Below are positions 1-12,843 of a DNA stretch of 49,960 nt, one piece after another. The stretch covers positions 1-49,960 of the forward strand of contig CAIXFH010000125.1 of NCBI GenBank assembly GCA_903918645.1, in the 5' to 3' direction. A program made the translations under genes and the position numbers. How positions within the stretch are numbered: position 1 is the stretch's first letter; the number at the start of each line of letters is the position of its first letter. The DNA is from an uncultured Actinomycetes bacterium. Its GTDB lineage: Bacteria; Actinomycetota; Actinomycetes; S36-B12; CAIYMF01. The notes beneath the pieces were generated by a model. The model saw only the letters and a program-made list of their open reading frames with translations. It was not told the DNA's origin and did no database searches.

Positions 1-1
1 C

Positions 2-139
2 GCACTCCTCTGTGGCCGACACCACTTCGCCGTGCACCACGAACACTGGGAGATCACCCCACGCCCAGGAGTACAACCACACGAACACGACTACTGGCAG
101 ATGCAACCACCCCAACCACCCACCTGGTTCCAGCAGTAG
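2..139 (+). CDS. C-terminal end of a DUF222/HNH endonuclease-like protein (5' truncated)
   Basis: An open frame enters from the left edge and ends at TAG 137-139, giving about 45 residues. It contains LLCGRHHFAVHHEHWEI, the Cys-x2-HH-x3-HH-x2-W pattern at the end of the HNH nuclease domain in the large actinobacterial DUF222/HNH (13E12-repeat-like) family. The tail is rich in Pro, Gln and Trp. The start and the N-terminal DUF222 region lie outside the window, so nothing can be said about integrity or promoter. Members of this family are often multicopy and mostly uncharacterised; nuclease activity is assumed, not shown. The family call rests on one short motif. Confidence 0.65.
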   Translation, partial: ALLCGRHHFAVHHEHWEITPRPGVQPHEHDYWQMQPPQPPTWFQQ

Positions 140-510
140 CGCGACCAAGTGCACCCCAAGCGTAGATTGTGCTTACTCGGCAATGAGATCAACGTAAGAA
201 CTCATTCATGCCACATGACCGGTCACGATCGCTGGGAGCGGCGAACGGTGACATCGGCTCGGCACTTGAATTCGGACCCACAAATATCCTTGTGCAACAG
301 CGCAATACTGTCGAAGGCAGCGTCGAGAGCTTAGAAATCCGTCACTCCGGTATATCGGATGATGCTGATTACAGCGGTCCCGCTCTCCATGGGGCTAGCG
401 AATCGACGCGAACCCCACCAACACACAGGTCGCAGCAGACAACAGCTAGAGCAAGGGCAATACCGCTGCCGATGTCGCGGTCGCACGCAAACAGGATGGC
501 TTTGGCGCAG
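140..510. other. Intergenic stretch with no supported gene
   Basis: About 370 bases lie between the HNH-type gene end (plus) and the stop of the PaiB-like gene (minus). Short frames exist on both strands, but none has a recognisable motif, a good ribosome site or sensible composition. I see no tRNA, no strong T-tailed hairpin and no repeat. The two flanking genes converge here, so terminators would be expected, but none stands out. Confidence 0.5.
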
Positions 511-1158
511 TCAGCGAGCCCGGCCATCCATCGCGTCGGCGATTGCAGCGGAATCACGCAGCGGATCAGCGCGCAGGCCAGCGACGACCCCGTCTTGATC
601 AGCGGCACTGCGGTTCTGACTGAGTTTGGCCTTGGCCTCGATCCGGTCGATGTGCACGACTACGCCGATGATCGCCCTGAGCTGTCCGTCGATATAGGCC
701 GAAGGTGCCTCGCTCACCGCCCACGGATCGGGGCGCCTACCCTCATGCAGGTCGGTCAGCGCGGTGACGATGCCTCGCAGCAATTCGGCGTCGCGCACGA
801 GTTCGATAGTCCCGGAGAAATGCACCGCTGAGTAGTTCCAGGTGGGAACGACTCGACCGTGTTCGGCCTTCGCCGCGTACCACGACGGCGAGATGTAAGC
901 CTGCGGACCACGCACTACGGCCAACGCACGCGCACCGTCGACCACTCGAGTCCACTGCTGATTGAGCACAGCGGCATGTGCGATCAGACGACCATACGGC
1001 CCAGCCGGGCTAGGGGCCCGATCCCATGTCACCGGGAGTAGCGACGACTCAGGTGAGCCATCGGAATCCACCGTGACAAGGTCGGCAGTAGCCAGCGCGC
1101 TGACCAACGCGGCGATCTCCTCGAGATCGTCCAGCGCAAAATGCGGCGGCACGTACAT
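511..1158 (-). CDS. FMN-binding PaiB-family protein
   Basis: A 215-residue protein starting MYVPPHFALDD, the usual opening of the PaiB/FMN-binding negative transcriptional regulator family (about 200-220 aa). Family landmarks are LLPVTWDR, GRLIAHAAVLNQQW, the GPQAYISPSWY segment and the NYSAVHFSG strand. All belong to the split-barrel flavin-binding fold. Bacillus PaiB was described as a repressor of sporulation and protease genes, but most homologues are simply flavin-binding proteins of unknown substrate. ATG at 1158 gives the conserved N-terminus. It lies 5 bases after gatB on the same strand and may be the last gene of the gatCAB transcript. Identification is firm; biological role is not. 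Confidence 0.85.
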   Translation of the reverse strand: MYVPPHFALDDLEEIAALVSALATADLVTVDSDGSPESSLLPVTWDRAPSPAGPYGRLIAHAAVLNQQWTRVVDGARALAVVRGPQAYISPSWYAAKAEHGRVVPTWNYSAVHFSGTIELVRDAELLRGIVTALTDLHEGRRPDPWAVSEAPSAYIDGQLRAIIGVVVHIDRIEAKAKLSQNRSAADQDGVVAGLRADPLRDSAAIADAMDGRAR

Positions 1159-1163
1159 CGCAG

Positions 1164-2690
1164 TTACTCCGCAACGCCAAGACGCTCAAGCAGAAGCTCA
1201 CGAACGCGTGCCGCATCAGCCTGACCGCGGGTTGCCTTCATGACAGCACCGACAATCGCGCCTGCAGCAGCCAACTTGCCGCTGAGAATCTTCTCGGCCA
1301 CATCCGGCGCTTCTGCGAGTGCTGCATCAATCGCCTCAAGTAGCGGACCATCGTCGCTGACCACGGCCAGACCCCGCGTTGCCACAACGTCGTCAGGGGA
1401 ACCCTCACCGGCGAGCACCGCTTCGATCACTTGCCGGGCGAGTTTGTCGTTGAGCGCTCCGGCGCCAACCATCGCTTCGACCCGAGCGATGTCGACAGGA
1501 GTGATCGGCAGGTCAACGAGTTCGACCCCACGTTCGTTGGCGATTCGGGTGACCTCGCCAACCCACCACTTGCGGGCTGCTGCTTGATCGGCGCCGGCGG
1601 CGACAGTGGCTGCAACGAGTTCCAGTGCACCTGCCTTGACAACGGCCATCATCTCGAAATCGCTTATTCCCCATGCAGCCTGAACCCGCGCCCGCAGAAC
1701 CGAGGGGTTCTCAGGCAGTGCCGCACGCAGTTGCTCAACCCATTCACGTGATGGCGCGATAGGCACCAAATCAGGCTCAGGGAAGTAGCGGTAATCGTCT
1801 GCGTCGGATTTGGGACGTCCCGACGTGGTGACACCGGTGTCCTCATGCCAGTGCCGGGTCTCCTGCATGACCTTGTTCCCAGCACGCAAGATTGCGGCCT
1901 GACGAGTCATCTCGTATCGCACTGACCGCTCGACCGAACGTAGCGAGTTGACGTTCTTAGTCTCGGTCCGAGTCCCTAACGGCGACTCCGGCGACGGGCG
2001 AAGGGACACGTTAGCGTCGCAGCGCAGTGAGCCCTGCTCCATCTTGACGTCTGAAACACCAAGGCCGCGAAGGATTTCGCGCAGCGCTGTGACGTAAGCC
2101 TTGGCGACCTCGGGCGCGTACTTGCCAGTGCCAGTGATCGGCTTGGTGACGATTTCAATGAGCGGAATACCGGCACGGTTGTAATCAACGAGTGAATAGT
2201 CAGCGCCATGGATCCGTCCGGTGGCACCGCCCTGATGCGATGTCTTCCCTGTGTCCTCTTCCATGTGGGCACGTTCGATCTCAACGCGGAAGGTGCGCAT
2301 GCCGTCATCGGTCTCGACCTCAACGTCGAGATAACCGTTGAAGCAGATCGGCTCGTCGTACTGAGAGGTCTGGAAGTTCTTGGGCATATCAGGGTAGAAG
2401 TAGTTCTTGCGGGCGAAGCGACACCACTCGGCGATCGAACAGTTGAGCGCGAGGCCGATTCGGATCGCCGACTCGACGCCTATCGCATTGACGACGGGAA
2501 GTGAGCCGGGCAGGCCAAGGCAGGTGGGGCAGGTCTGGGTGTTGGGCTCGGCGCCGAATTCGGTTGGGCAACCACAGAACATCTTGGTGGCCGTACCAAG
2601 TTCAACATGCACCTCGAGACCGAGCACAGGATCGAACTCGGCGATGACCTCGTCATAGGGAACTACCGGCTCAGTGATGGCAGTGCTCAT
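1164..2690 (-). CDS. gatB: Aspartyl/glutamyl-tRNA amidotransferase subunit B
   Basis: 508 residues, normal length for GatB. It binds tRNA and activates misacylated Glu-tRNA(Gln) or Asp-tRNA(Asn) for transamidation in the GatCAB complex. The N-terminal catalytic cradle shows [31 protein letters not shown] and [19 protein letters not shown], all signature GatB motifs including the paired-cysteine zinc site. The C-terminal helical and YqeY-like tail ends with [20 protein letters not shown]. The ATG at 2690 overlaps the gatA stop as ATGA, indicating translational coupling. Third gene of gatC-gatA-gatB. Confidence 0.97.
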   Translation of the reverse strand: MSTAITEPVVPYDEVIAEFDPVLGLEVHVELGTATKMFCGCPTEFGAEPNTQTCPTCLGLPGSLPVVNAIGVESAIRIGLALNCSIAEWCRFARKNYFYPDMPKNFQTSQYDEPICFNGYLDVEVETDDGMRTFRVEIERAHMEEDTGKTSHQGGATGRIHGADYSLVDYNRAGIPLIEIVTKPITGTGKYAPEVAKAYVTALREILRGLGVSDVKMEQGSLRCDANVSLRPSPESPLGTRTETKNVNSLRSVERSVRYEMTRQAAILRAGNKVMQETRHWHEDTGVTTSGRPKSDADDYRYFPEPDLVPIAPSREWVEQLRAALPENPSVLRARVQAAWGISDFEMMAVVKAGALELVAATVAAGADQAAARKWWVGEVTRIANERGVELVDLPITPVDIARVEAMVGAGALNDKLARQVIEAVLAGEGSPDDVVATRGLAVVSDDGPLLEAIDAALAEAPDVAEKILSGKLAAAGAIVGAVMKATRGQADAARVRELLLERLGVAE

Positions 2691-4195
2691 AGCGACGGAG
2701 CCTCCTGAAGAATCGGGCGTCCCCAGTTGCTCAGCAGCGCCGCCTCGAGGGCAGCACCGACGTTGTAGAGACGATCGTCAGCCATGGCCGGTGCCATGAT
2801 CTGCAGGCCGACTGGCAGGCCGTCTTCGGGCGCCAGCCCAGCGGGCAATGACATACCTGGGATCCCGGCGAGGTTTGCCGGGATCGTGGCGACATCGTTG
2901 AGGTACATCGCCAGCGGGTCGTCGAGTTTCTCGCCCAACTTGAACGCTGTGGTGGGCGCGGTGGGCGAGATCAGGACGTCGACCTGCTCGAACGCCGCCG
3001 CGAAATCGCGGGCGATAAGCGTGCGAACCTTCTGCGCCTGCCCGTAGTAAGCGTCGTAGTAACCGGCCGAAAGTGCATACGTACCAAGCATGATGCGGCG
3101 AATCGCCTCAGCGCCGAAACCGGCTGCACGAGTGCGCCCCATCACCTGCTCGACCGACGGATCACCATCGTCCTCACCGACACGAAGACCAAAGCGCATA
3201 CCGTCGAACTTGGCGAGGTTGCTCGAACACTCACTGGGCAGAATCAGGTAGTAGGCGGCGAGAGCGTAGGGGAAGTTCGGGCACGACACCTCGACGACCT
3301 CGGCGCCCATACCAGTCAGCAACGCGACCGCTTCGTCAAACCGCTGTTGCACTCCTGCCTGGTAACCCTCACCACTGAGTTCCTTGACCACGCCGATGCG
3401 CATGCCCTGGACGTCAGCACGTAAAGCTGCACCCACGACATCGGGGACAGGTCCGTCAAACGACGTGGAATCGAGGGGATCGTGGCCCGCGATGGTGGCG
3501 TGCAGCAGCGCAGCATCAAGCACCGTTCGCGCACATGGCCCGGCTTGATCCAGTGATGAAGCGAGAGCCACCAGCCCGTATCGCGATACGGCACCGTAGG
3601 TCGGCTTGACCCCAACCGTCCCGGTGACGGCCGCGGGTTGACGGATCGAACCACCGGTGTCGGTGCCGATCGCGAGCGGTGCCTCAAACGCTGCAACGGC
3701 TGCCGCTGAGCCACCGCCCGAGCCGCCGGGAATGCGGTCCAGGTCCCACGGATTGTGGGTCGGTCCGTATGCCGAGTGCTCAGTCGACGAGCCCATCGCG
3801 AACTCGTCCATGTTGGTCTTGCCCAAGATCACAACCCCCGCGGCTTTGAGCCGAGCAGTGACCGTGGAGTCGTACGGCGGACGCCATCCTTCGAGGATGC
3901 GCGAGCCACACGTGGTCGGTATGCCCTTCTGGGTCATCACGTCCTTAAGCGCCAGCGGCACACCGGCGAGCGGGGAAAGGGTGGCTCCGGCAGCTCGCGC
4001 CGAGTCGACTGCGGCTGCGGCGGCGAGTGCGCCCTCAGTGTCGACGTGCAGGAAGGCGTGCACGCGTTCGTCAACCTCGCTGATGCGATCAAGGTGCGCC
4101 TGCGCGACCTCGACGGCCGAGGCTGCACCAGAGGCAACCGCAGCGGCAGTTTCGGCGGCGGTAAGCCGGATCAGATCAGACATCTCCGGCCTCAC
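2687..4195 (-). CDS. gatA: Aspartyl/glutamyl-tRNA amidotransferase subunit A
   Basis: 502 residues. GatA is the amidase-signature glutaminase that releases ammonia and passes it to GatB. The amidase triad context is present: catalytic Lys in [10 protein letters not shown], the Gly/Ser-rich [13 protein letters not shown] segment, and the nucleophile region [13 protein letters not shown]. The frame opens with GTG at 4195, overlapping the gatC stop as GTGA. An in-frame ATG at 4183 (MSDLIRL) is also plausible and has a GAGG about 6 bases upstream, so the start is uncertain by four residues. Middle gene of the operon. Confidence 0.97.
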   Translation of the reverse strand: MRPEMSDLIRLTAAETAAAVASGAASAVEVAQAHLDRISEVDERVHAFLHVDTEGALAAAAAVDSARAAGATLSPLAGVPLALKDVMTQKGIPTTCGSRILEGWRPPYDSTVTARLKAAGVVILGKTNMDEFAMGSSTEHSAYGPTHNPWDLDRIPGGSGGGSAAAVAAFEAPLAIGTDTGGSIRQPAAVTGTVGVKPTYGAVSRYGLVALASSLDQAGPCARTVLDAALLHATIAGHDPLDSTSFDGPVPDVVGAALRADVQGMRIGVVKELSGEGYQAGVQQRFDEAVALLTGMGAEVVEVSCPNFPYALAAYYLILPSECSSNLAKFDGMRFGLRVGEDDGDPSVEQVMGRTRAAGFGAEAIRRIMLGTYALSAGYYDAYYGQAQKVRTLIARDFAAAFEQVDVLISPTAPTTAFKLGEKLDDPLAMYLNDVATIPANLAGIPGMSLPAGLAPEDGLPVGLQIMAPAMADDRLYNVGAALEAALLSNWGRPILQEAPSL

Positions 4196-4497
4196 GCCTC
4201 GTCCAGGATCCGCGGCACGCGGAACCGATCGGATTCGACCGACGGAGCACCAGATAGGGCCTCATCGCTCGTGAGCGAAGGTCGGACCTCATCGGTGCGA
4301 AAGACGTTGACCAGCGGCAGCGGATGACTCATGGGCGGAATGTCATCGGCCGCGACCTCGGCCACCTGCGCGACTGCACCCAAGATCACTGCGAGTTGCT
4401 CGGCGTAATGGTCAAGGGACTCGGGCGGCAGGTCGATCCGGGCCAGGCTCGCGAGGTGCGCGACGTCGGCTCGCGTGATCGAAGGTGTGTCAGACAA
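4192..4497 (-). CDS. gatC: Aspartyl/glutamyl-tRNA amidotransferase subunit C
   Basis: 101 residues, typical for GatC, the small stabilising subunit that wraps around GatA. The N-terminus [18 protein letters not shown] and the C-terminal [11 protein letters not shown] followed by FRVPRIL are the two conserved GatC blocks. The start is TTG at 4497 (MSDTPSITR), preceded by a purine-rich GAGAGTGA. No ATG exists in the right place, so this is a genuine non-ATG start. It is the first gene of the operon; its leader holds the short direct repeats at 4512-4583. Confidence 0.95.
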   Translation of the reverse strand: MSDTPSITRADVAHLASLARIDLPPESLDHYAEQLAVILGAVAQVAEVAADDIPPMSHPLPLVNVFRTDEVRPSLTSDEALSGAPSVESDRFRVPRILDEA

Positions 4498-4511
4498 GGG
4501 TCACTCTCTAA

Positions 4512-4583
4512 CGCTGGACGGAACGGACGGAACGCTGGACGGAACGCTGGACAGGCCGCGGGATAGGTCGGCTGGATAGGTCG
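4512..4583. repeat. Two families of short direct repeats in the gatC leader
   Basis: On the plus strand a 12-base unit GCTGGACGGAAC occurs at 4513-4524 and 4534-4545, with a partial GGACGGAAC between (4525-4533) and a partial GCTGGAC after (4546-4552). Just beyond, GGATAGGTCG occurs twice at 4561-4570 and 4574-4583, 13 bases apart. The block starts about 15 bases upstream of the gatC TTG, within the ligA-gatC gap. Period-12/13 units could be slippage products or tandem protein-binding sites; the sequence does not decide. Confidence 0.7.
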
Positions 4584-4685
4584 AACCCTACCGTGGCCAC
4601 ACGTGGCGACCTGCGCCAGACGTGAGGCGGCGACCTCTCAACCGCGCCCGCGGGCCGAATCGTCGGACACCGGCGGCCGGACGAG

Positions 4686-7965
<3,280 letters not shown>

Positions 7966-8002
7966 AACCGGAGGTTAGCCCGTCAGCACTATCGTCGTTG
8001 CC

Positions 8003-8788
8003 GTGGGAGTGCTAACGGACGTTGCGGAGTATGCCCTCACGCACGCCCAAGGCCGAGCCGGCGCAGACATCGTGATCGAAGGGTTGCCCGCTTCGCTGCC
8101 GCACTGGACCCAACTCGCAGCGGTGGGGGTCGGCGCAGTCAGCGGCGCCGCTTTCGCCGCGCGACGCGGGTTCGACGTGGTGGGAGTGCTCGTACTTTCA
8201 GTCGCCGCCGGGCTCGGCGGGCTACTCCTGCGCGACACACTGCTGCAGCGAGGTACCTCAGTGGTGCTGATCGACGGTCGTTACTTGATCATCGCGGCAG
8301 TCGCTGCAGTGATCGGATTCTTCTTCGCCGGATTGGTCGACCGCCTCGAGGTCGTGGTGGTGGTGCTCGACGCACTCGCACTGGGCATCTTGTGCACCGC
8401 CGGAGCCAACGCCGCGCTCGCGATGCGGCTGCCCCCGGTCTCAGCGGTGTTCATCGGGACGGCGACGGCGGCAGGCGGTTTGGTCCTGCGTGATCTTCTT
8501 GCCGGTGTCGCACCGGGAATCATGCGACCAGGAATCCTGTCGGCGGCCGCGGGCTTCATCGGTGCGGTCACCTTCACTCTGCTGCAGGTGTACTCGCCCA
8601 TCTCGGCCGGGCAGGCACAGATCATCGTCGTACTGGTCGTGTTTGTGGTTCGCCTGCTTGCAGTGCAAAGAAAGTGGCGCACACGTCCGGCTCGCGACTT
8701 CACCGATCGGCTCTGGCAGGCGTGGGGCCGAAAGACCGATAAGCCCGATAAGCCCGACAAGACCCTCGAACCTGGGTCGATCGAATGA
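8003..8788 (+). CDS. TRIC-type cation channel family membrane protein (first of a tandem pair)
   Basis: 261 residues with about seven hydrophobic segments and the TRIC/UPF0126 (YicG/YadS) double repeat. Repeat one reads GAVSGAAFAARRGFDVVGV then GGLLLRDTLLQRG; repeat two has AVFIGTATAAGGLVLRDLLAG. The Gly-Gly-x3-Arg-Asp motif ends a conserved helix in each half. Prokaryotic TRIC proteins are homotrimeric monovalent-cation channels. The C-terminus is a charged soluble tail with a DKP microrepeat. The start is GTG 8003, 37 bases from the divergent metE-like gene. The stop overlaps the start of the second TRIC gene. Family call is strong; ion selectivity is not visible. Confidence 0.85.
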   Translation: MGVLTDVAEYALTHAQGRAGADIVIEGLPASLPHWTQLAAVGVGAVSGAAFAARRGFDVVGVLVLSVAAGLGGLLLRDTLLQRGTSVVLIDGRYLIIAAVAAVIGFFFAGLVDRLEVVVVVLDALALGILCTAGANAALAMRLPPVSAVFIGTATAAGGLVLRDLLAGVAPGIMRPGILSAAAGFIGAVTFTLLQVYSPISAGQAQIIVVLVVFVVRLLAVQRKWRTRPARDFTDRLWQAWGRKTDKPDKPDKTLEPGSIE

Positions 8789-9537
8789 TGATCATGAGCA
8801 CGCCAGTGCACGACGTATTCACCCTCCCCGCGATCGTGAGCATCACCGCGGTTGTTTTCGGTGGCCTGTCCGGCGCACTGCACGCCACTCGTCGCGGGCT
8901 TGACTCCGTCGGCATCTTCACCATCTCGCTACTGTGTGCCGTGGGTGGCGGCGTCATCCGAGATGTCTTGTTGCAGAACGGAATCCCAGCCTTCCTCGTC
9001 AACCCGCTCTACCTAGGACTCGCTGCACTGGCCGCCCTAGTCGGCTACTTTCTGGCCAGTGTGATTCGCATCGTGCTCCCCGTGATGCAGATCGTCGACA
9101 CGCTTTTGCTCGGCTCGTGGGTACTCCTTGGCGCCGAGAAAGCCCTACAGGTCGGGCTCACCTTCTCGGCAGCGGTACTCCTCGGCGTGATCACCGCGAC
9201 CGGTGGGGGCCTCATACGCGACTTGCTCTGCCATGAAACCCCAGCGATGGTGCGGCCCGGTGAGTGGTACGGCTTCGTGACCATTGTCGCAGCGTTCGCG
9301 TTCGTACTCATGGTGACTCGTGGCGTTCCGCTCACCATCGCGGAGATCAGCACCATGGTTATCGCCGCAGCCATGCGGATCGCAGCAATCCGATTCGAAT
9401 TGCACACTCCCACCGCATACGACCTGTGGGGCGATCTCGAATCTCGAGTCAGCGCTGGACTCGAACGCTCACGACGGTCGCAGGAAATTCGTCAACGCAA
9501 ACGGGCACGAGCCGCTACTGACGCGTCGCGCGGGTGA
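8785..9537 (+). CDS. TRIC-type cation channel family membrane protein (second of a tandem pair)
   Basis: 250 residues with the same two-repeat architecture as its upstream neighbour: [35 protein letters not shown], and in the second half [20 protein letters not shown]. It starts at ATG 8785 within the ATGA overlap; ATG at 8788 or 8794 is possible. The C-terminal tail is basic ([17 protein letters not shown]). The two proteins differ clearly outside the glycine motifs, so this is an old duplication rather than a recent repeat. Overlap and shared family suggest the two are made together, possibly as a hetero-oligomer (inference). The 3' end overlaps the convergent mnmA end by 23 bases. Confidence 0.85.
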   Translation: MMIMSTPVHDVFTLPAIVSITAVVFGGLSGALHATRRGLDSVGIFTISLLCAVGGGVIRDVLLQNGIPAFLVNPLYLGLAALAALVGYFLASVIRIVLPVMQIVDTLLLGSWVLLGAEKALQVGLTFSAAVLLGVITATGGGLIRDLLCHETPAMVRPGEWYGFVTIVAAFAFVLMVTRGVPLTIAEISTMVIAAAMRIAAIRFELHTPTAYDLWGDLESRVSAGLERSRRSQEIRQRKRARAATDASRG

Positions 9538-10612
9538 TGGTGGCCGAGCCGATTACGCGAGTACCGTCGTACATAACCATCGCCTGACCAGCCGCAACTC
9601 CGCGAAGCGACTCACCAAGAAGTGCAACGACGCCATCACCGAGCACATCAACGTCAGCGGGGACGGTATCGCCATGGGCGCGCACCTGCACCCTGGCCGC
9701 GGTGACCCCGGTGATCGCCGGACCGCTCCAGCGCGCCTTGTCGCCATAGATCAAGTCGACGTCAAGCAAAGTCGGCGGGCCGACAAGCACTGTCGATGAC
9801 GCGGTGTCGACCTCTATGACGTACCGGCGAGCACCATCGGGAGCCGGACGTCCCAGACCCAGGCCACGCCGCTGCCCGACCGTGAAGGCGAATGCGCCGT
9901 CGTGCTGCCCCAATGGCTCACCACTGACCGCGTCGACGATCTCGCCAGGGGCATCGCCCAGGCGCGAGTGCAGCCAGCCTGAGGTATCGCCATCAGCGAC
10001 GAAGCAAATGTCGTGACTATCTGGCTTGTCAGCGACGAGGAGTCCGCGACGTGCGGCCTCGGCCCGAACCTCGTCTTTGTGCGTATCTCCGAGTGGAAAC
10101 ATGGCACTCGCGAGTTGCTGCTCGTCGAGAACTGCGAGGACGTAGGACTGGTCCTTACCTGGGTCGACTGCTCGATGCAGTTCACGACCATTTTCAGAGT
10201 CGACGATTCGCGCATAGTGGCCGGTGCAGACGGCGTCGAAACCGAGTGCGAGAGCTCGGTCAAGTACCGCGGTGAACTTGATCTTCTCGTTGCACCGAAG
10301 GCACGGGTTGGGTGTTCGACCAGCGGCGTACTCAGCGACGAAGTCGTCAATGACCTCGTCCTGGAACCGCTCGGACAAATCCCAGATGTAGAACGGAATA
10401 CCAAGAACATCGGCGATGCGACGGGCATCGTGGGAATCCTCGACCGTGCAACAACCGCGCGACCCATTGCGCTCAGCCGCAGGGGATCTCGACAGCGCTA
10501 AGTGAATAGCAACGACCTCGTGTCCGGCGTCCACTGCGCGCGCCGCCGCGACAGCTGAATCGACTCCGCCAGACAGCGCGGCAATGATCCTCAGTGGAGC
10601 TGCTGGCGACAT
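9515..10612 (-). CDS. mnmA: tRNA-specific 2-thiouridylase MnmA
   Basis: 365 residues. MnmA puts sulfur on U34 of Lys, Glu and Gln tRNAs, using ATP and a persulfide relay. The PP-loop is [15 protein letters not shown]; the two catalytic cysteines lie in [12 protein letters not shown] and [10 protein letters not shown]. The middle domain shows [10 protein letters not shown], and the C-terminal barrel ends in TITRATRQ. The frame extends upstream into the cysteine desulfurase gene, but ATG at 10612 ([16 protein letters not shown]) fits family length and lies one base after the preceding stop. The upstream cysteine desulfurase is its likely sulfur donor. Confidence 0.96.
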   Translation of the reverse strand: MSPAAPLRIIAALSGGVDSAVAAARAVDAGHEVVAIHLALSRSPAAERNGSRGCCTVEDSHDARRIADVLGIPFYIWDLSERFQDEVIDDFVAEYAAGRTPNPCLRCNEKIKFTAVLDRALALGFDAVCTGHYARIVDSENGRELHRAVDPGKDQSYVLAVLDEQQLASAMFPLGDTHKDEVRAEAARRGLLVADKPDSHDICFVADGDTSGWLHSRLGDAPGEIVDAVSGEPLGQHDGAFAFTVGQRRGLGLGRPAPDGARRYVIEVDTASSTVLVGPPTLLDVDLIYGDKARWSGPAITGVTAARVQVRAHGDTVPADVDVLGDGVVALLGESLRGVAAGQAMVMYDGTRVIGSATITRATRQ

Positions 10613-10613
10613 C

Positions 10614-11786
10614 TCAGCGGGCCGATCCGGCACGACGTGCACGCTTGACGATGCTCGGCAATACCTCAACAAGACAATCGATGTCGGCCTGGGTTGAGGT
10701 GTAACCAAGGGAGAAACGCAACGAGCCGCGGGCCGTGAGCGGGTCAAGGCCCATTGCCAAGAGCACGTGGCTTGGTTGCGGCACCCCGGCGGTACAGGCG
10801 GATCCACGCGAACATTCGATACCGGCTGCGTCGAGCAGGAGCAGCAATGCGTCGCCTTCGCAACCTTCGAACGAAAGATTGGCGATGCCGGGCAAGGAGT
10901 TGATGGGATCGCCGTTGCGTGAAACTCCGGGAATCGAACCCAGGACTCGCCGCACTAAGTCATCACGCAGCGCCCGAGTCTGCGCACCACGCGAATCTCG
11001 GTCGCCAACAGCCGCCGTGATAGCCGCTGCGAGGCTCGCAATCGCAGGCGTATCAAGGGTTCCGGAACGAATGTCGCGCTCCTGCCCACCACCGTGTTGC
11101 AGTGGCACGAGATTGATCCCCTGCCGCAGGACGAGCGCGCCCACACCGTGCGGGCCACCCAACTTGTGGCCGGAGAGGGCCAGTGAATCCACGAGCGCCG
11201 CATCAACCGGCAACTGCCCAACGGCCTGAACACCGTCAACATGCAGTGGCACTCCCGCCGCGGCGCAAAGCTCTGCGATTTCCGCGATCGGCTGCACAGT
11301 GCCGACTTCGTTGTTGGCCCACATAACCGTGACAAGAGCGATGGAATCAGGATCGAGAGCGAGTTCGGCTCCGAGTGACTCAAGGTCAACGCGGCCCAGG
11401 TGGTCGACTCGAAGCCACACAACCTCGGCGTCCTGTGTCTTGGCCAGCCATTCGACCGGATCCAGGACCGCGTGATGCTCCACTGGGGCGCACAAGATTC
11501 GCAACCGTCGAGAATCCTCAGAAACGCGAGCGCGATACAAGCCCTTGATCGCCAGATTGTCGGACTCAGTTCCACCGGAGGTGAAGATCACATCGCGTGG
11601 TTGAGCGCCCAATGCGGCAGCGATCGACTCGCGGGATTCCTCAACGATGCGCCGGGCCCGTCGCCCCGACGCGTGCAGCGATGAGGCGTTACCCACCCGC
11701 CCCATCTCAGCGACCATGGCGGTAACCGCTTCAGGGCGCATCGGAGTGGTGGCCGCATGGTCGAGGTACACCAGTGATTCGGACAC
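10614..11786 (-). CDS. Cysteine desulfurase (IscS/NifS class V aminotransferase)
   Basis: 390 residues. A PLP enzyme that turns cysteine into alanine and a protein-bound persulfide. It shows [14 protein letters not shown] at the N-terminus, [14 protein letters not shown], the substrate loop [10 protein letters not shown], the PLP lysine in [17 protein letters not shown] (about residue 200), and the catalytic cysteine loop [17 protein letters not shown] (about residue 325). The loop length is of the group I (IscS/NifS) type. The start is GTG at 11786. It is one base upstream of mnmA, so sulfur transfer to tRNA is the obvious role; supply to Fe-S assembly is also possible. No iscU or sufBCD is nearby. 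Confidence 0.95.
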   Translation of the reverse strand: MSESLVYLDHAATTPMRPEAVTAMVAEMGRVGNASSLHASGRRARRIVEESRESIAAALGAQPRDVIFTSGGTESDNLAIKGLYRARVSEDSRRLRILCAPVEHHAVLDPVEWLAKTQDAEVVWLRVDHLGRVDLESLGAELALDPDSIALVTVMWANNEVGTVQPIAEIAELCAAAGVPLHVDGVQAVGQLPVDAALVDSLALSGHKLGGPHGVGALVLRQGINLVPLQHGGGQERDIRSGTLDTPAIASLAAAITAAVGDRDSRGAQTRALRDDLVRRVLGSIPGVSRNGDPINSLPGIANLSFEGCEGDALLLLLDAAGIECSRGSACTAGVPQPSHVLLAMGLDPLTARGSLRFSLGYTSTQADIDCLVEVLPSIVKRARRAGSAR

Positions 11787-11874
11787 CCCGTGAGTGTACG
11801 ACAGCGCAGCCGACCACTTCCCAGTCAGCAGGCCGCTAGGTCGTCCTACTGGCTGGCGGACCTGACTGCGGGGG

Positions 11875-12828
11875 TTAGCCCTTGCGCTTGCCGATCTCCT
11901 CAGTCAACTGCGGCACGACGGCAAACAGATCGCCGACCACACCGAAATCGGCGAGCTCGAAGATCGGTGCTTCTGAATCCTTGTTGACCGCAACGATCGT
12001 CTTGCTGGTCTGCATGCCCGCGCGGTGCTGGATCGCACCTGAGATGCCATTGGCGATGTAGAGCTGCGGGGACACGGTCTTGCCGGTCTGCCCCACCTGG
12101 AACGCGTGCGGGTACCAGCCAGCGTCGGCTGCTGCTCGCGATGCGCCAACCGCCGCGCCGAGTGCATCGGCGAGCGCCTCGATGACAGTGAAGCCCTCGG
12201 CCCCACCGACACCACGCCCACCCGAAACGACAATGGCTGCCTCAGTCAGATCAGGGCGACCCGACTTCGCTCGCGGCGCGACGTCGGTGATGCGCGCACT
12301 GGTTGAGAGGGCCCCGTATTCGACCGAGACCTGAACAACCGCTGGTGTGGTCAAATTTTCGATCGGCGCAGTTGCGTTGGGCTTCACCGTGATGATGGGC
12401 GTGCCGTGAGTGACCTTTGATCCGATGATGTACGACGCGGCAAACGCTGACTGCGTGGCGATGCCGTTCTCGTCGACGTCTGAGGCGTCGGTGATGATCC
12501 CGGAGCCAAGGCGGATCGAGGCACGCGCCGCGATTTCCTTACCTTCTGATGTGCTCGTGATCAAGATGGCGCTCGGCGATGCCTGCGCCACAACAGTAAG
12601 CAGCGCATCGGTTTTCGTGGCTATGAGATAGCCGTCGATTTCAGCGTCAGCGACGACATACACCTTCTCGGCGCCAAAGCGGCCGAGGGTCTCAAGCGCA
12701 TTGTCGAGCCCGGCGCCTAGAAACACAGCCGACGGTTCGCCCAGACGGCGTGCGATGGTCAGCAGTTCAGTGGTGGTCTTGCGGACGGACCCGTCGAGAT
12801 GATCGACAAGAACCAGGACCTCAGCCAT
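11875..12828 (-). CDS. etfA: Electron transfer flavoprotein alpha subunit
   Basis: 317 residues. EtfA binds FAD and pairs with EtfB to carry electrons from acyl-CoA dehydrogenases to the quinone pool. The C-terminal FAD domain is unmistakable: [48 protein letters not shown] and [14 protein letters not shown] at 12828 (MAEVLVLVD) is chosen; AGAGGGG lies about 9 bases upstream. A GTG three codons earlier is possible. It follows etfB by 15 bases. In this genome EtfAB would be a natural partner for the methylsuccinyl-CoA dehydrogenase of the ethylmalonyl-CoA pathway (inference), besides beta-oxidation. Confidence 0.96.
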   Translation of the reverse strand: MAEVLVLVDHLDGSVRKTTTELLTIARRLGEPSAVFLGAGLDNALETLGRFGAEKVYVVADAEIDGYLIATKTDALLTVVAQASPSAILITSTSEGKEIAARASIRLGSGIITDASDVDENGIATQSAFAASYIIGSKVTHGTPIITVKPNATAPIENLTTPAVVQVSVEYGALSTSARITDVAPRAKSGRPDLTEAAIVVSGGRGVGGAEGFTVIEALADALGAAVGASRAAADAGWYPHAFQVGQTGKTVSPQLYIANGISGAIQHRAGMQTSKTIVAVNKDSEAPIFELADFGVVGDLFAVVPQLTEEIGKRKG

Positions 12829-12843
12829 ACGAAACACGCCCCT

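Noticed and set aside
208-831. 207-codon open frame on the plus strand overlapping the PaiB-like gene
   Set aside because: No family motif; the minus-strand PaiB frame explains most of it.
8733-8762. GATAAGCCC microrepeat
   Set aside because: It encodes a short DKP repeat in the tail of the first TRIC protein; three units only, no sign of an independent element.
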